Assembly (NCBI RefSeq): GCF_001690195.1
Contig: NZ_LZGM01000083.1
Coordinates: forward strand, 23,314-87,313
Direction: 5' to 3'
DNA length: 64,000 nucleotides
From: Gilliamella sp. wkB108
GTDB lineage: Bacteria > Pseudomonadota > Gammaproteobacteria > Enterobacterales > Orbaceae
Shown: piece after piece, positions 20,834 through 31,543 of the stretch
How the letters are laid out: each line of letters opens with the position of its first letter
Numbering within the stretch: the stretch's first letter is position 1
Translations under genes and position numbers: made by a program
The notes under the pieces: model-generated
Seen by the model: the letters and a program-made list of their open reading frames with translations, nothing else
What the model was told of the DNA's origin: nothing
The model's database searches: none

Positions 20834-22936
20834 ATGGCTCGTACAACTCCTATAGCACGCTACCGTAATATCGGTATCAGTGCGCATATTGATGCAGGTA
20901 AAACAACTACAACTGAACGTATTTTGTTTTATACTGGTGTAAGTCACAAAATTGGTGAGGTTCATGATGGCGCAGCTACCATGGACTGGATGGAACAAGA
21001 ACAAGAACGTGGTATCACTATCACGTCTGCGGCAACGACTGCATTCTGGTCTGGTATGGGACAACAATTTGAACCACACCGAATCAATATTATTGACACC
21101 CCGGGACACGTTGACTTTACTATCGAAGTTGAACGTTCTATGCGTGTTCTTGATGGTGCAGTAATGGTTTACTGTGCGGTTGGTGGTGTACAACCTCAAT
21201 CAGAAACAGTATGGCGTCAAGCAAACAAATATAAAGTTCCGCGTATCGCATTTGTAAACAAAATGGACCGTATGGGTGCAAACTTCTTACGTGTTGTTGA
21301 ACAGATCAAAACACGTTTAGCTGCAACCCCTGTGCCATTAGTATTACCAATCGGCGCAGAAGAAGGTTTCACTGGTGTTATTGATTTAATTAAACGTAAA
21401 GCAATTAACTGGAGTGATGCAGATCAGGGTGTAACATTCACATATGAAGATGTTCCTGCTGATATGGCTGATCAAGTTGAAGAATGGCGTGCTAACTTAG
21501 TTGAAGCAGCAGCAGAAGCTAGTGAAGAGTTAATGGAAAAATACCTTGGTGGTGAAGAGTTAACTGAAGAAGAAATCAAAACAGCATTACGTGAACGCGT
21601 ACTTGCTAACGAAATCATCTTAGTTACTTGTGGTAGTGCCTTTAAAAACAAAGGTGTTCAATTTATGCTTGATGCAGTAATTGAATATTTACCAGCACCT
21701 ACTGATGTACCAGCAATTAAAGGTGAATTACCAAATGGTGAAGCAGCAGAACGTCATTCAAGTGATGATGAACCATTCTCATCATTAGCGTTTAAAATTG
21801 CCACTGACCCATTTGTTGGAAACTTAACTTTCTTCCGTGTTTACTCTGGTGTGGTTAACTCTGGTGATACTGTTCTTAACTCAGTTAAAGATAAAAAAGA
21901 ACGTTTTGGTCGTATCGTGCAGATGCATGCTAACAAACGTGAAGAAATTAAAGAAGTTCGTGCGGGTGACATCGCTGCTGCTATCGGTCTTAAAGACGTA
22001 ACTACAGGTGATACACTATGTGCTGAAAGCGCACCAATCATTCTTGAAAGAATGGAATTCCCTGAACCAGTAATTTCTGTTGCAGTTGAACCAAAAACTA
22101 AAGCTGACCAAGAAAAAATGGGACTTGCTTTAGGCCGACTAGCACAAGAAGACCCTTCATTCCGTGTTCACACTGATGAAGAATCAGGTCAAACAATTAT
22201 TTCTGGTATGGGTGAACTTCACTTAGAAATCATCGTTGATCGTATGAAACGTGAATTTAAAGTGGAAGCAAATGTAGGTAAACCACAAGTTGCTTACCGT
22301 GAAACAATTCGCAATGAAGTTGAACAAGAAGGTAAATTTGTTCGTCAGTCTGGTGGTCGTGGTCAATATGGTCATGTATGGTTAAGAATCAAACCATTAG
22401 AAGCTGGTGGTGAAGGTTACAAATTCAACAACGAAATCGTTGGTGGTGTAGTACCTAAAGAATACATCCCTGCGGTTGATAAAGGTTGTCAGGAACAAAT
22501 GAAAAACGGTGTTCTTGCTGGTTATCCAATCGTTGATGTTGAAGTCACTATCTATGATGGTTCTTACCATGATGTTGACTCATCAGAAATGGCATTTAAA
22601 ATTGCCGGTTCAATGGCATTTAAAGATGGCTTCATGAAAGCTAAACCTGTGCTTTTAGAACCGATTATGAAAGTAGAAGTTGAAACTCCAGAAGATTATA
22701 TGGGTGACGTAATCGGTGACTTAAACCGTCGTCGTGGTATGATTGAAGGAATGGAAGACACTGCAACTGGTAAAACAGTAAAAGCACAAGTTCCACTTTC
22801 AGAAATGTTTGGTTATGCAACAGACCTTCGTTCACAAACTCAAGGTCGTGCTTCTTACTCTATGGAGTTCTTGAAGTACAATGAAGCACCAACAAATATT
22901 GCAACAGCAATTATTGAAGCTCGCAAAGCGAAATAA
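20834..22936 (+). CDS. fusA: Translation elongation factor G
   Basis: EF-G is the GTPase that drives ribosomal translocation and, with RRF, recycling. The 700 residues (E. coli 704) show G1 AHIDAGKTT (17-25), the switch II segment DTPGHVDF, and NKMDR. Domains II to V follow in normal order, with [11 protein letters not shown] in domain IV. It is the third gene of the str operon. The opposite-strand frame at 20753-21199 is a coding shadow. Confidence 0.98.
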   Translation: MARTTPIARYRNIGISAHIDAGKTTTTERILFYTGVSHKIGEVHDGAATMDWMEQEQERGITITSAATTAFWSGMGQQFEPHRINIIDTPGHVDFTIEVERSMRVLDGAVMVYCAVGGVQPQSETVWRQANKYKVPRIAFVNKMDRMGANFLRVVEQIKTRLAATPVPLVLPIGAEEGFTGVIDLIKRKAINWSDADQGVTFTYEDVPADMADQVEEWRANLVEAAAEASEELMEKYLGGEELTEEEIKTALRERVLANEIILVTCGSAFKNKGVQFMLDAVIEYLPAPTDVPAIKGELPNGEAAERHSSDDEPFSSLAFKIATDPFVGNLTFFRVYSGVVNSGDTVLNSVKDKKERFGRIVQMHANKREEIKEVRAGDIAAAIGLKDVTTGDTLCAESAPIILERMEFPEPVISVAVEPKTKADQEKMGLALGRLAQEDPSFRVHTDEESGQTIISGMGELHLEIIVDRMKREFKVEANVGKPQVAYRETIRNEVEQEGKFVRQSGGRGQYGHVWLRIKPLEAGGEGYKFNNEIVGGVVPKEYIPAVDKGCQEQMKNGVLAGYPIVDVEVTIYDGSYHDVDSSEMAFKIAGSMAFKDGFMKAKPVLLEPIMKVEVETPEDYMGDVIGDLNRRRGMIEGMEDTATGKTVKAQVPLSEMFGYATDLRSQTQGRASYSMEFLKYNEAPTNIATAIIEARKAK

Positions 22937-22994
22937 TTATTTATATAAATAAAGTAACACTTCCCTAATAACAAATAGGGAAGTGGTTTAATAA

Positions 22995-24191
<1,197 letters not shown>

Positions 24192-24207
24192 TTTAAGCTA
24201 ACTATTT

Positions 24208-24262
24208 AGAGCATCCTTGATGCTCTTTATCAGCAGAAAAGGCGCACATAGTGCGCCTTTTT
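24208..24262 (+). terminator. Tandem hairpins terminating the str operon
   Basis: The first hairpin is AGAGCATC / GATGCTCT (24208-24226) followed by TTTA. The second is a strong 11-bp stem AAAAGGCGCAC / GTGCGCCTTTT with a three-base loop (24237-24261) followed by TTATTTTAT. The second is a canonical rho-independent terminator. Confidence 0.92.
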
Positions 24263-24632
24263 ATTTTATCTACAAATAACTAATTACCTAATTATTTAAA
24301 TCTAAATCAAATCTACTGAAAATACTCACAACTTCCTATCTAATTGTTGAATAAATAATATCTTCCAGTTAATTTATTTCATTATGGCAAGAGTATAACT
24401 GGCATTATTTACCAGCGAAGAGAAAAATAATAAATTCATTTTTATGTTTCGATAAATAGCAACTTAACGCACTACTCATCCCTAAAACCTAATGGTCAGA
24501 CTATTAATTAGAAAACAAGATAAAATAGAGATAGATTATTGGGATCTATCATTCAAGAAAAGCTCATTGCCAATGCTTTTAGCACATAAATAAGTAAGAG
24601 AGTTGCCACCAACCCTCTTACTGTTCATACGA
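24263..24632. other. Gene-free A/T-rich stretch
   Basis: This gap of about 370 bp lies between the tuf terminator and the convergent RbsD/FucU-family gene. I see no gene, tRNA or clear repeat in it. A small dyad (AGAGAGTTG...CCAACCCTCT, about 24597-24620) just outside the next stop may terminate that gene on the minus strand. Confidence 0.4.
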
Positions 24633-25049
24633 TTAAGCTACTACTCCAACAGTCAAGATGATATTGGCAAAGCACCGACTTTCACCTGTTGCAATTACCA
24701 ATAACGTATCATTTGATTTAGCCATAGCATAAAAATCATTACGTGCTACATATCGAATATCAACTGATTGTGGAAGTAATGCCTTATATTCACTATCAAT
24801 GGTGTTATCAAAATCTTGGGGATATTCCATTAGTGTCACTTTTTCGACATTAATATAATTTAGAATTTTATCTAAAACTATCGTACTTTTGACTAAATCA
24901 GTACAAAAATTAAGATAGATAATTGTTGCATTTGGCGATGAATTTGTCACAAATGAATAATTGCTATCAGTAATCAATATATTTGTTTTATGTCCACATT
25001 TAGCTAACGTAGCCAGTAATTCCGGATGTAAAATTTCAGACTTAATCAT
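24633..25049 (-). CDS. RbsD/FucU-family sugar mutarotase-like protein
   Basis: The 138 residues show the RbsD/FucU fold pattern. HPELLATLAKCGHKTNILITDSNY at the start carries the family histidine (about residue 19) and aspartate. The C-terminus has LLVIATGESRCFANIILTVGVV, the usual family ending. Members interconvert ring forms or anomers of ribose or fucose. The DAGLP/DAHFPA loops of true RbsD and FucU are replaced by DSNYSF, so the substrate cannot be assigned. The gene is an orphan, with no rbs or fuc operon around it. A good ribosome site (AAGGAAAT) precedes the ATG. Confidence 0.75.
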   Translation of the reverse strand: MIKSEILHPELLATLAKCGHKTNILITDSNYSFVTNSSPNATIIYLNFCTDLVKSTIVLDKILNYINVEKVTLMEYPQDFDNTIDSEYKALLPQSVDIRYVARNDFYAMAKSNDTLLVIATGESRCFANIILTVGVVA

Positions 25050-25273
25050 ATTATTTCCTTATGCAACGATAGAACTAAGCACCCCGCCTAGTTAACTAAT
25101 TACATTCTATAAATTCCATCATTAATGTCAATTGTTGCACCTGAGACAAACCCGTCATATTTCTGTAACAATCGATCGTTATACATTAAACAACAGCAAC
25201 AAGCTGTTGTTTTAATTCCCTCATTATTTCACTAATTTACTGTGATAATAAATTTTCTCTTTTTTTATCTTAT

Positions 25274-25287
25274 TTGATAAATGTCAT
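25274..25287. promoter_or_regulatory. FNR/CRP-like dyad before the TonB receptor (shared sequence, copy 1)
   Basis: TTGATAAATGTCAT resembles the FNR-type dyad TTGAT-N4-ATCAA at eight of ten positions. It lies inside a stretch of at least 21 identical bases (25273-25293) repeated at 28170-28190 over the start codon of the Crp/Fnr-family gene. It sits about 70 bp before the receptor ATG. Binding by that regulator is inferred. Confidence 0.55.
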
Positions 25288-25306
25288 AGGTTTTTCTTCT
25301 TAATGT

Positions 25307-25325
25307 ATAAATAATAATCATTATC
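25307..25325. promoter_or_regulatory. Fur box before the TonB-dependent receptor
   Basis: ATAAATAATAATCATTATC matches the 19-bp Fur consensus GATAATGATAATCATTATC at 15 positions, including the whole right half. It lies about 30 bp before the receptor ATG, overlapping the likely promoter, as expected for iron repression. Confidence 0.75.
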
Positions 25326-25353
25326 ATTAACATCAAATGAGATATAAGAGATT

Positions 25354-27417
25354 ATGTGTAAGATAAAAAAAACAGCTCAACTGACTATTTTAAGTACCCT
25401 TTGTTCAACAATTTTATTTTCCCATTTGGCATTTGCTGAAACAAAAACTGACGAAATTATTGTCACGCCAGATAACGATTTGCATAAAAAAGATTCATTA
25501 TCGCCGACTTATCAACAAGAACAAGCAAAACTCAAACAAACAGCTGGCGCAACCAATCTTATCATTCCGGAACAAGAAAATAGATTATCAACTCTACAAG
25601 ATGCATTAGATTACCAACCGGGGATCATTATCCAAAACTTTTTTGGCGGTACAGATCAAGCTCGCCTTAATATTCGGGGTTCTGGAGTACAGAGTTTTCC
25701 CCTTTCTCGTGGCGTTTTATTACTGCAAGACGGTTTACCCATTACCGATGCTGACGGTGATTTCCACATTAGCACTTTAGACATGCGCGACACCCGTTTA
25801 ATCTCGGTTTATCGCGGTGCAAATAATACTCATCCACAAAGTAATAGCTTGGGTGGTGAATTAAATTTCATCTCATATACAGGAAAAGATGAATTAGGCA
25901 CTGCACGCTATGAATATGGCTCATTTGGCAGAGAAGCAGCCCAAGTTGCGTTTGGCAATAACAGTAAAGAGTATGGAATTGACGGTCGGTTAAGTTTATC
26001 TTATGACCACTTTGATGGTTATCGCGATCATTCAACCTCTCAGCGAAAAACAGTTCGTTCTAATTTTGGTTATAGCAGCGAAAACTTTGAAAACCGTACA
26101 TGGCTAAGTTGGACAGACTTACGCTTTGATATACCCGGTCCACTATCACAAAATAAATTAAAGAGTGATCCAACCAGTATTTTTAAAATCGTTGAATTAA
26201 GAAACCCACATCGTAATGTCCAACAAGGACGAATTGCCAACCGTTCTAGTTGGAGTTTTGGCGATCAAACTATTGAACTTGGCATATGGCATCAACGAAC
26301 CCACGACAACTTTGTCACACCAACAACCTATATTTTAAGCAGTGCAAACACCACCGGTACACAGCTTGCATATAATACAACATTAGGCGATTTTACTTAT
26401 CGTGGTACGGTTGCTTGGGATAAAACCGATCTTGATCGCAAATTATTAATGAATCGTCGCCATACCATGATGAATAAACGTAATCTTGGTAAATTTGATG
26501 CAACCGCCGAAAATATATATGGTGCGATTGGCGCATCATGGCAAATTGATGATGCTTGGCAACTCAATTTAGATACCAAAGTAACCCGTGCAAAACGCGA
26601 TGTCGATATGCGTCATGCAAAAGGTTCTTTGGATCAATCATGGACTTTTTGGTCGCCAAAGATCGGCGTGATATGGAACGCAACGCAAGACAACCGCTTT
26701 TATGCTAACGTAAGCACCAGTAATGAACCAGCATCATTTCGTGAGATTATCACCAGTAATGGATTTAAAGCGCAAATGAATAAGTTAGATCGCCAAAAAG
26801 GCGTCACAGCTGAAATTGGCGGTAATGGTAAAATTATACAAGGTTTAAATTGGGACGTTGCTTTGTATCGAAGTATCATTAAAGATGAATATATTACCAC
26901 TTATGATTCAAGCGGAACGGCAGTTGGTGTATTCAATTATGCCAGTAAGACACGTCATCAAGGTATTGAAGCCGGATTAAAGGGATTAGTTCCCTTCGCT
27001 GTTGGCGATATTGACTACCATTTAACGTGGACTTATAGCGACTTCCGCTTTATGGGAGGAGAATATAATCATAATTACATTGCCGGTATTCCAAGAAATA
27101 TTATTACCACAGATATTTTATATAAAGTGAACAACTGGTCATTTGGACCCAATCTGCACTGGTCACCAACCGATGCACCGGTCGATCATGCTAACAACAT
27201 GAAAGTACAACGTCGTGAAAAGTATGCGATTTTGGGTTTTAAAGTAAATTATCAAAGTGTTCATGGTTGGTCAGCTTACTTAACAGCTGATAATCTCGCA
27301 GATAAACATTATGCCACTGCATCAGTAGCAAATCGTGCCGTAACATCAAAAGATGACATGACCTTATTCCCAGGAATGGGCTTTAATGTTAATGGTGGAA
27401 TTGTCTATCATTTTTAA
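25354..27417 (+). CDS. TonB-dependent outer-membrane receptor, iron-regulated
   Basis: The 687-residue protein starts with a signal peptide (about residues 1-28, ending AFA). A TonB-box-like TDEIIVTP follows. The plug domain carries ALDYQPGIIIQ, the segment LNIRGSGVQSFPLSRGVLLLQDGLP and SLGGELNF. A 22-strand-type barrel ends in GIVYHF with the C-terminal aromatic. It takes up a bulky metal chelate or similar ligand across the outer membrane using TonB/ExbBD energy. A Fur box upstream points to iron. The neighbouring ABC importer probably completes the route. The ligand cannot be read from the sequence. Confidence 0.88.
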   Translation: MCKIKKTAQLTILSTLCSTILFSHLAFAETKTDEIIVTPDNDLHKKDSLSPTYQQEQAKLKQTAGATNLIIPEQENRLSTLQDALDYQPGIIIQNFFGGTDQARLNIRGSGVQSFPLSRGVLLLQDGLPITDADGDFHISTLDMRDTRLISVYRGANNTHPQSNSLGGELNFISYTGKDELGTARYEYGSFGREAAQVAFGNNSKEYGIDGRLSLSYDHFDGYRDHSTSQRKTVRSNFGYSSENFENRTWLSWTDLRFDIPGPLSQNKLKSDPTSIFKIVELRNPHRNVQQGRIANRSSWSFGDQTIELGIWHQRTHDNFVTPTTYILSSANTTGTQLAYNTTLGDFTYRGTVAWDKTDLDRKLLMNRRHTMMNKRNLGKFDATAENIYGAIGASWQIDDAWQLNLDTKVTRAKRDVDMRHAKGSLDQSWTFWSPKIGVIWNATQDNRFYANVSTSNEPASFREIITSNGFKAQMNKLDRQKGVTAEIGGNGKIIQGLNWDVALYRSIIKDEYITTYDSSGTAVGVFNYASKTRHQGIEAGLKGLVPFAVGDIDYHLTWTYSDFRFMGGEYNHNYIAGIPRNIITTDILYKVNNWSFGPNLHWSPTDAPVDHANNMKVQRREKYAILGFKVNYQSVHGWSAYLTADNLADKHYATASVANRAVTSKDDMTLFPGMGFNVNGGIVYHF

Positions 27418-27432
27418 ACTTAAACATCAATT

Positions 27433-27464
27433 ATCTGACAGCTAAACAATAGTTGTCAGATTTA
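27433..27464. terminator. Terminator between the receptor and the Crp/Fnr gene
   Basis: ATCTGACA pairs with TGTCAGAT, extended inward by three more pairs (one G-T), followed by TTAGTTC. It lies between convergent genes. Confidence 0.7.
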
Positions 27465-27470
27465 GTTCAT

Positions 27471-28184
27471 TCAAAATGAACGTTGGGAAGGAAGCGTCAA
27501 CTCATTCAAATAAGTGACATTCAAAACATGAATTTTATTGCTTTCAATCTCAATAATCTGCTGCTTGCGCCAACTAGAGATCAAACGACTCAATGTTTCA
27601 TAACGCATACCTAACTTGGTTGCTAGTTGCCCTCGCGAAATAGGTAAACTAAATTGATAAGATTGTTTAGAACATAATGATAAAAAATAAGCTGCTAATC
27701 GCTGTTCAGCTGAACTAGAGGTTAACCAATCAATATTATTAATATGTTCGTACAATTTAGCACTAAAACGGGTTAAAAGCCGTTGCATAATAATGGGATT
27801 ATTTTCACAAACTTGCAAAATGCTATTTTTTTCAAGTAAAAGCACTGAACACTCGGTTTTAGCTCGGATAGTCATTGGCAAACGATTATGAGGCATAAAT
27901 ACAGCAGCAATTGCCACTAATTGATAACTTGAAAAAATGCCAAAAATCTTTTCCTCACCCAAATAGGTATTTCTAAAAACCTCTACTTTACCCGAAATAA
28001 CCAAAGAACAACCAGATAAAGGCATACCTTCATAGCTGATTATCTCTCCATTACCACACTCAATATAATTAGCATTTTCAACAATTGGCATTAAAGCATC
28101 CTTAGTTAATCCTTCAAACAACTTAACATGATTTAACCAAGTTAAAATTTGCTGTTGAGTTGGTGTATTTTTGATAAATGTCAT
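27471..28184 (-). CDS. Crp/Fnr-family transcriptional regulator
   Basis: The 237 residues comprise a cyclic-nucleotide-binding-like beta-roll (about 25-140), a dimer helix and a C-terminal winged helix (about 160-225) with the recognition region RGQLATKLGMRYETLSRLISSW. Only two cysteines (C43, C59) lie in the N-terminal half, not an FNR-type iron-sulfur cluster. The effector is therefore unknown; DNR-like haem/NO sensing or another signal is possible. It diverges from the ABC operon. The FNR/CRP-like dyad overlaps its own start codon, suggesting autoregulation. Confidence 0.85.
   Translation of the reverse strand: MTFIKNTPTQQQILTWLNHVKLFEGLTKDALMPIVENANYIECGNGEIISYEGMPLSGCSLVISGKVEVFRNTYLGEEKIFGIFSSYQLVAIAAVFMPHNRLPMTIRAKTECSVLLLEKNSILQVCENNPIIMQRLLTRFSAKLYEHINNIDWLTSSSAEQRLAAYFLSLCSKQSYQFSLPISRGQLATKLGMRYETLSRLISSWRKQQIIEIESNKIHVLNVTYLNELTLPSQRSF
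28171..28184. promoter_or_regulatory. FNR/CRP-like dyad over the regulator start (shared sequence, copy 2)
   Basis: It is identical to 25274-25287, within a 21-bp identity at 28170-28190. It covers the ATG of the minus-strand Crp/Fnr gene and lies about 100 bp before the divergent ABC operon's first ATG. It could repress the regulator itself and also act on the ABC operon. Because it also encodes the first residues of the regulator, the identity could instead reflect a copied gene end. Confidence 0.5.
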
Positions 28185-28227
28185 AGGTTTTGCCTAAAGA
28201 TACTCTTAAAATATTTCCAATATAATT

Positions 28228-28246
28228 GATAATAATTCTCATTTCA
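28228..28246. promoter_or_regulatory. Fur-like box before the ABC importer operon
   Basis: GATAATAATTCTCATTTCA matches the Fur consensus at about 13 of 19 positions, with the left GATAAT half intact. It lies 37 bp before the substrate-binding-protein ATG. It is weaker than the box before the receptor. Confidence 0.45.
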
Positions 28247-28282
28247 ATGAGCAAAATGGTTTTATTATTTAGGAATAACCTT

Positions 28283-29377
28283 ATGAAATATAATGTTTTA
28301 TGTATAACTTTTTGTTTTTTATTTAGCTGTTACCAATCAGCACAAAGTCAACCTGTTCAATTTAAGGATATGAACGATCGCGAGATAAAACTGGACAATG
28401 CTCCGCAACGCATAGTCGTCATCCCGATTCCGGCGGCATCAATGCTAGTCGGCATGGATGAAAGTACTCATCACTTAGTAGGTATGCACCCATTTGCAAA
28501 AGTTGCCGCCAAAGAAGGCATGTTAAGCCAAATGTTTCCGGATATTATCAATATCCGTTCTGATACTGTAGGCAACAATTTTATGCCAAACATTGAAACA
28601 TTATTAAGTGTTAAACCTGATCTGGTATGGCAATGGGGGCATCGTGGTGATGATATTATTACCCCTATGGAAAATGTCGGATTAACGGTTGCTACCTTAA
28701 ATTATGGTAAAGAAGTCTATACCCAAAAATGGATCGAATTAATGGGTGAAACACTGGATCATCCAACTAAAGCACAAGCTATGATTGATTGGCGTAACCA
28801 AGTGATTAACGATCTACAGCAAGTAACCCAAAATATACCAGAGATAGAGAAACCGAAAGTCCTTTACCTACTGTATTTTAATTCAAGTATCCAAACCTTC
28901 GGCGCAACATCACATAATAATTTCGATTTTGAATTAGCAGGTGGTATCAGTCTAAATAAAGATCTATATGGCGCACGAAACTTAAATATTGAACAAATTT
29001 TAGTTTGGGATCCTGATATCATTTTATTAGGTAATTTTGAACAAGGGTTAAAACCTCAAGATGTCTATGATAACCCACTGTTAGCGGACGTAACAGCGGT
29101 AAAAAACCGTCGAGTATTTAAACTGCCTATTGGTGGTTTTATTTGGGATGCACCTAATCAAGAAACCCCACTTTATTGGTTATGGTTATCCATGATTTTT
29201 CATCCCAAAACCATTCAATGGCCGCTACGAGAATTAATCGCTAAGCACTATCTTGAGCTTTATAATTACCATGTTAGTCAAGCGCAAATTGACCAGATTT
29301 TACAAATCCAGTTGAACCAAGTTTCTAATTATCCGCTGTTTTCATTAAACCAAAATAGAGGCACTAATGAACAATAA
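28283..29377 (+). CDS. Periplasmic substrate-binding protein of a FecB/BtuF-type ABC importer
   Basis: The 364-residue protein begins with a signal sequence, MKYNVLCITFCFLFSCYQS. It could be a lipoprotein (LFSC near residue 15) or be cut after AQS. The mature part starts with VQFKDMNDREIKLDNAPQRIVVI, the usual beginning of cluster-VIII/class III binding proteins for siderophores, haem, cobalamin or (H. influenzae MolA) molybdate. The ATG at 28283 has a ribosome site (AGGAAT); an upstream TTG would lie in the promoter. It overlaps the permease gene by 11 bp. The ligand is not assignable. Confidence 0.85.
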   Translation: MKYNVLCITFCFLFSCYQSAQSQPVQFKDMNDREIKLDNAPQRIVVIPIPAASMLVGMDESTHHLVGMHPFAKVAAKEGMLSQMFPDIINIRSDTVGNNFMPNIETLLSVKPDLVWQWGHRGDDIITPMENVGLTVATLNYGKEVYTQKWIELMGETLDHPTKAQAMIDWRNQVINDLQQVTQNIPEIEKPKVLYLLYFNSSIQTFGATSHNNFDFELAGGISLNKDLYGARNLNIEQILVWDPDIILLGNFEQGLKPQDVYDNPLLADVTAVKNRRVFKLPIGGFIWDAPNQETPLYWLWLSMIFHPKTIQWPLRELIAKHYLELYNYHVSQAQIDQILQIQLNQVSNYPLFSLNQNRGTNEQ

Positions 29378-30416
29378 AAAACAGCATTGGATTAAGCTCA
29401 TCAAATGGATAGTGCTAATTTTGCTATTGCTTATTGTCGTTTTTTTATCATTAAGTGTTGGTCGGTATGCTATTGCTACTTGGCAAGTCACTAAAATTTT
29501 ATGTAATGCCCTATTACCCCATGCTATGCATAACATTACAATAGATTGGAGCAATACCGCTCAAAATGTAGTACTTAATTCTCGATTACCGCGCATACTT
29601 ATTGCCGGATTAACAGGTGCTGGTCTATCAATTGCTGGTGCCGCCCTACAAGGTGTATTTCGCAATCCATTAGTGGGGCCACAAATCATTGGTGTTGCAT
29701 CTGGTGCAGCTTTTGGTGGCGTACTTGCGATATTATTGTTTTCATCCATGATAATTACCGTCACTTGGGCATTTATTGGTGGGATTATTGCTATCTTATT
29801 GGTCTTTTTCTTAGCGTTCCAAAAACAAACCGGACAAGGATTACTTATCCTAATTTTGGCCGGCGTGGTGGTAAACGCTTTTTTTGCTGCACTCATATCA
29901 CTAATCACCTACTTTGCAGATCCTAATAATACCTTACCGACAATCGTTTTTTGGTTAATGGGTAGTTTTTCAACCGCTAGCTATACAAAATTGTGGATTG
30001 TATTACCAACTGTGATGATAGGTAGTAGCATCATTATTGGCTACCGCTTCAGAATAAACGCTTTATCACTAGGAGAAGAACAAACACAAGCATTAGGATT
30101 ATCAACAACCCAAACCCGCTGGATAATTTTAAGCAGCGTAACTTTAATTACCAGTGCAACGGTCGCTATTTCAGGTACGATCGGCTGGGTGGGATTAATT
30201 ATTCCCCATATTGCCCGTTTTATACTTGGTCATGATCACCGTATATTGTTACCCTCTTCCGCACTTATAGGTGCAATTTATATGATAAGCGTTGACACCA
30301 TAGCGCGTAGTGCAAGTAGTGCTGAGATCCCATTAGGGATTATCACTGCATTAGTAGGAGCGCCAATTTTTGCGGTGTTATTACGCTCTTTTAACCGACG
30401 AGCAAACTTATCATGA
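29367..30416 (+). CDS. FecCD-family ABC permease
   Basis: This 349-residue inner-membrane protein has the FecCD pattern: LPRILIAGLTGAGLSIAGAALQGVFRNPLVGPQIIGVASGAAFG, a middle GEEQTQALGLS coupling helix that contacts the ATPase, and GTIGWVGLIIPHIAR. It should work as a homodimer with the ATPase from the next gene. Start and stop overlap both neighbours (11 bp and 4 bp), which suggests translational coupling. Confidence 0.92.
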   Translation: MNNKKQHWIKLIKWIVLILLLLIVVFLSLSVGRYAIATWQVTKILCNALLPHAMHNITIDWSNTAQNVVLNSRLPRILIAGLTGAGLSIAGAALQGVFRNPLVGPQIIGVASGAAFGGVLAILLFSSMIITVTWAFIGGIIAILLVFFLAFQKQTGQGLLILILAGVVVNAFFAALISLITYFADPNNTLPTIVFWLMGSFSTASYTKLWIVLPTVMIGSSIIIGYRFRINALSLGEEQTQALGLSTTQTRWIILSSVTLITSATVAISGTIGWVGLIIPHIARFILGHDHRILLPSSALIGAIYMISVDTIARSASSAEIPLGIITALVGAPIFAVLLRSFNRRANLS

Positions 30417-31153
30417 TCAACGTTAACCAACTCTCTTTTTCGATAAATAAGCAATGTTTATTTGATAAACTCAGTTTTTGTTTACCAGAAGGAAAAATCG
30501 GTGCCATATTAGGTCCTAATGGACGAGGTAAAACCACTTTATTGCGTTTATTATTAGGTTTTCAACGCAATTACACCGGCCAAATTAGCCTAAATGCGCA
30601 AGTTGCTTATGTACCACAGTTAAATCCGCTATTATTTAGTTATAGTGTGCAAACCATGGTGAGTTTAGGACGTCTCCGACATTTAGCATGGTATCAATCC
30701 CCCACTTCAAAAGATAAAAAGATCGTTGCTGATTGTTTAGATTATTTAAGATTAACGCCTTTTGCTGATAAACCATTTAATCAACTCAGTGGAGGAGAAA
30801 AACAGATGGTCATGATAGCCAGAGCATTAGCCAGTGAACCTCAAATTCTTATCCTTGATGAACCGACATCAGCCCTAGATCTGCATAACCAAGATCTTAT
30901 TTTGGCAATACTTCGCGAACTAGCTCAAAGTCGCCACCTAACCATTTTATTTACCAGTCATTATCCGCAGCACGCATTACATATTGCTCAATATTCATTG
31001 CTATTACATCGTGCTTGTCCGGTTGTATTTGGATCAACGGCTGAAGTAGTAACAGAAAAAGCACTGACTGAATTATATCAAATACCCATTGCCATTGAAC
31101 CCATTAAACATAATAACGGAACCACTCAAGCGGTAGTACCGTTGTTCCATTAA
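30413..31153 (+). CDS. ABC importer ATP-binding protein (FecE/BtuD type)
   Basis: The 246 residues carry Walker A GPNGRGKTT (34-42, with Arg where Ala/Ser is usual), the signature LSGGEKQMV (125-133), Walker B ILILDEP (about 145-151) and the H-loop TSHYP. It powers import through the FecCD permease. An ATGA overlap links it to the permease gene. The cupin gene starts 26 bp after its stop. Confidence 0.92.
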   Translation: MINVNQLSFSINKQCLFDKLSFCLPEGKIGAILGPNGRGKTTLLRLLLGFQRNYTGQISLNAQVAYVPQLNPLLFSYSVQTMVSLGRLRHLAWYQSPTSKDKKIVADCLDYLRLTPFADKPFNQLSGGEKQMVMIARALASEPQILILDEPTSALDLHNQDLILAILRELAQSRHLTILFTSHYPQHALHIAQYSLLLHRACPVVFGSTAEVVTEKALTELYQIPIAIEPIKHNNGTTQAVVPLFH

Positions 31154-31179
31154 CACTTAATCATCAACAGGAGCATCTT

Positions 31180-31527
31180 ATGTCAAATAACACCATTAAC
31201 CCAGCTCAAGCACTTGAATTAGCATCACTAATTAACTCGACTGAACAAGGTATTGCTAGTCGTATCCTAGCTAAAACCACAGGTGGTAATTTAACGTTGT
31301 TTGCTTTTGATAAAGGACAAGGATTATCCGAACATAGTGCGCCATTTGACGCTATTGTCATGGTAATTGAAGGAGAACTAACACTAATTATCGACGGCAA
31401 ACCGGTTAAAGCAACACCCGGTACCATTGTAAGAATGCCTGCAAATATACCTCATGCAGTTGAAGCACCACAAGCAGCCAAAATGTTGTTAATCATGTTG
31501 AGAGAAATCACATTAAAAACCAATTAA
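31180..31527 (+). CDS. Small cupin-domain protein
   Basis: This 115-residue single-domain beta-barrel protein has a cupin motif 1 (GLSEHSAPFDAIVMVIEGE) and motif 2 (PGTIVRMPANIPHAVEA). The histidines and glutamate are placed as metal ligands. Cupins of this size can be small-molecule sensors, isomerases or dioxygenases, so no reaction is proposed. A ribosome site (AGGAGCA) precedes the ATG. It lies in the ABC operon, 16 bp before the methyltransferase gene. Confidence 0.8.
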   Translation: MSNNTINPAQALELASLINSTEQGIASRILAKTTGGNLTLFAFDKGQGLSEHSAPFDAIVMVIEGELTLIIDGKPVKATPGTIVRMPANIPHAVEAPQAAKMLLIMLREITLKTN

Positions 31528-31543
31528 TATAAGGAATTACATC

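Noticed and set aside
20753..21199. 148-residue minus-strand frame within fusA
   Set aside because: It lies opposite a highly conserved part of EF-G and shows no recognisable protein features; it is a coding shadow.
28226..28282. TTG start giving a longer substrate-binding protein
   Set aside because: It would put the start within the Fur-like box and ahead of a normal signal peptide; the ATG at 28283 has its own ribosome site.
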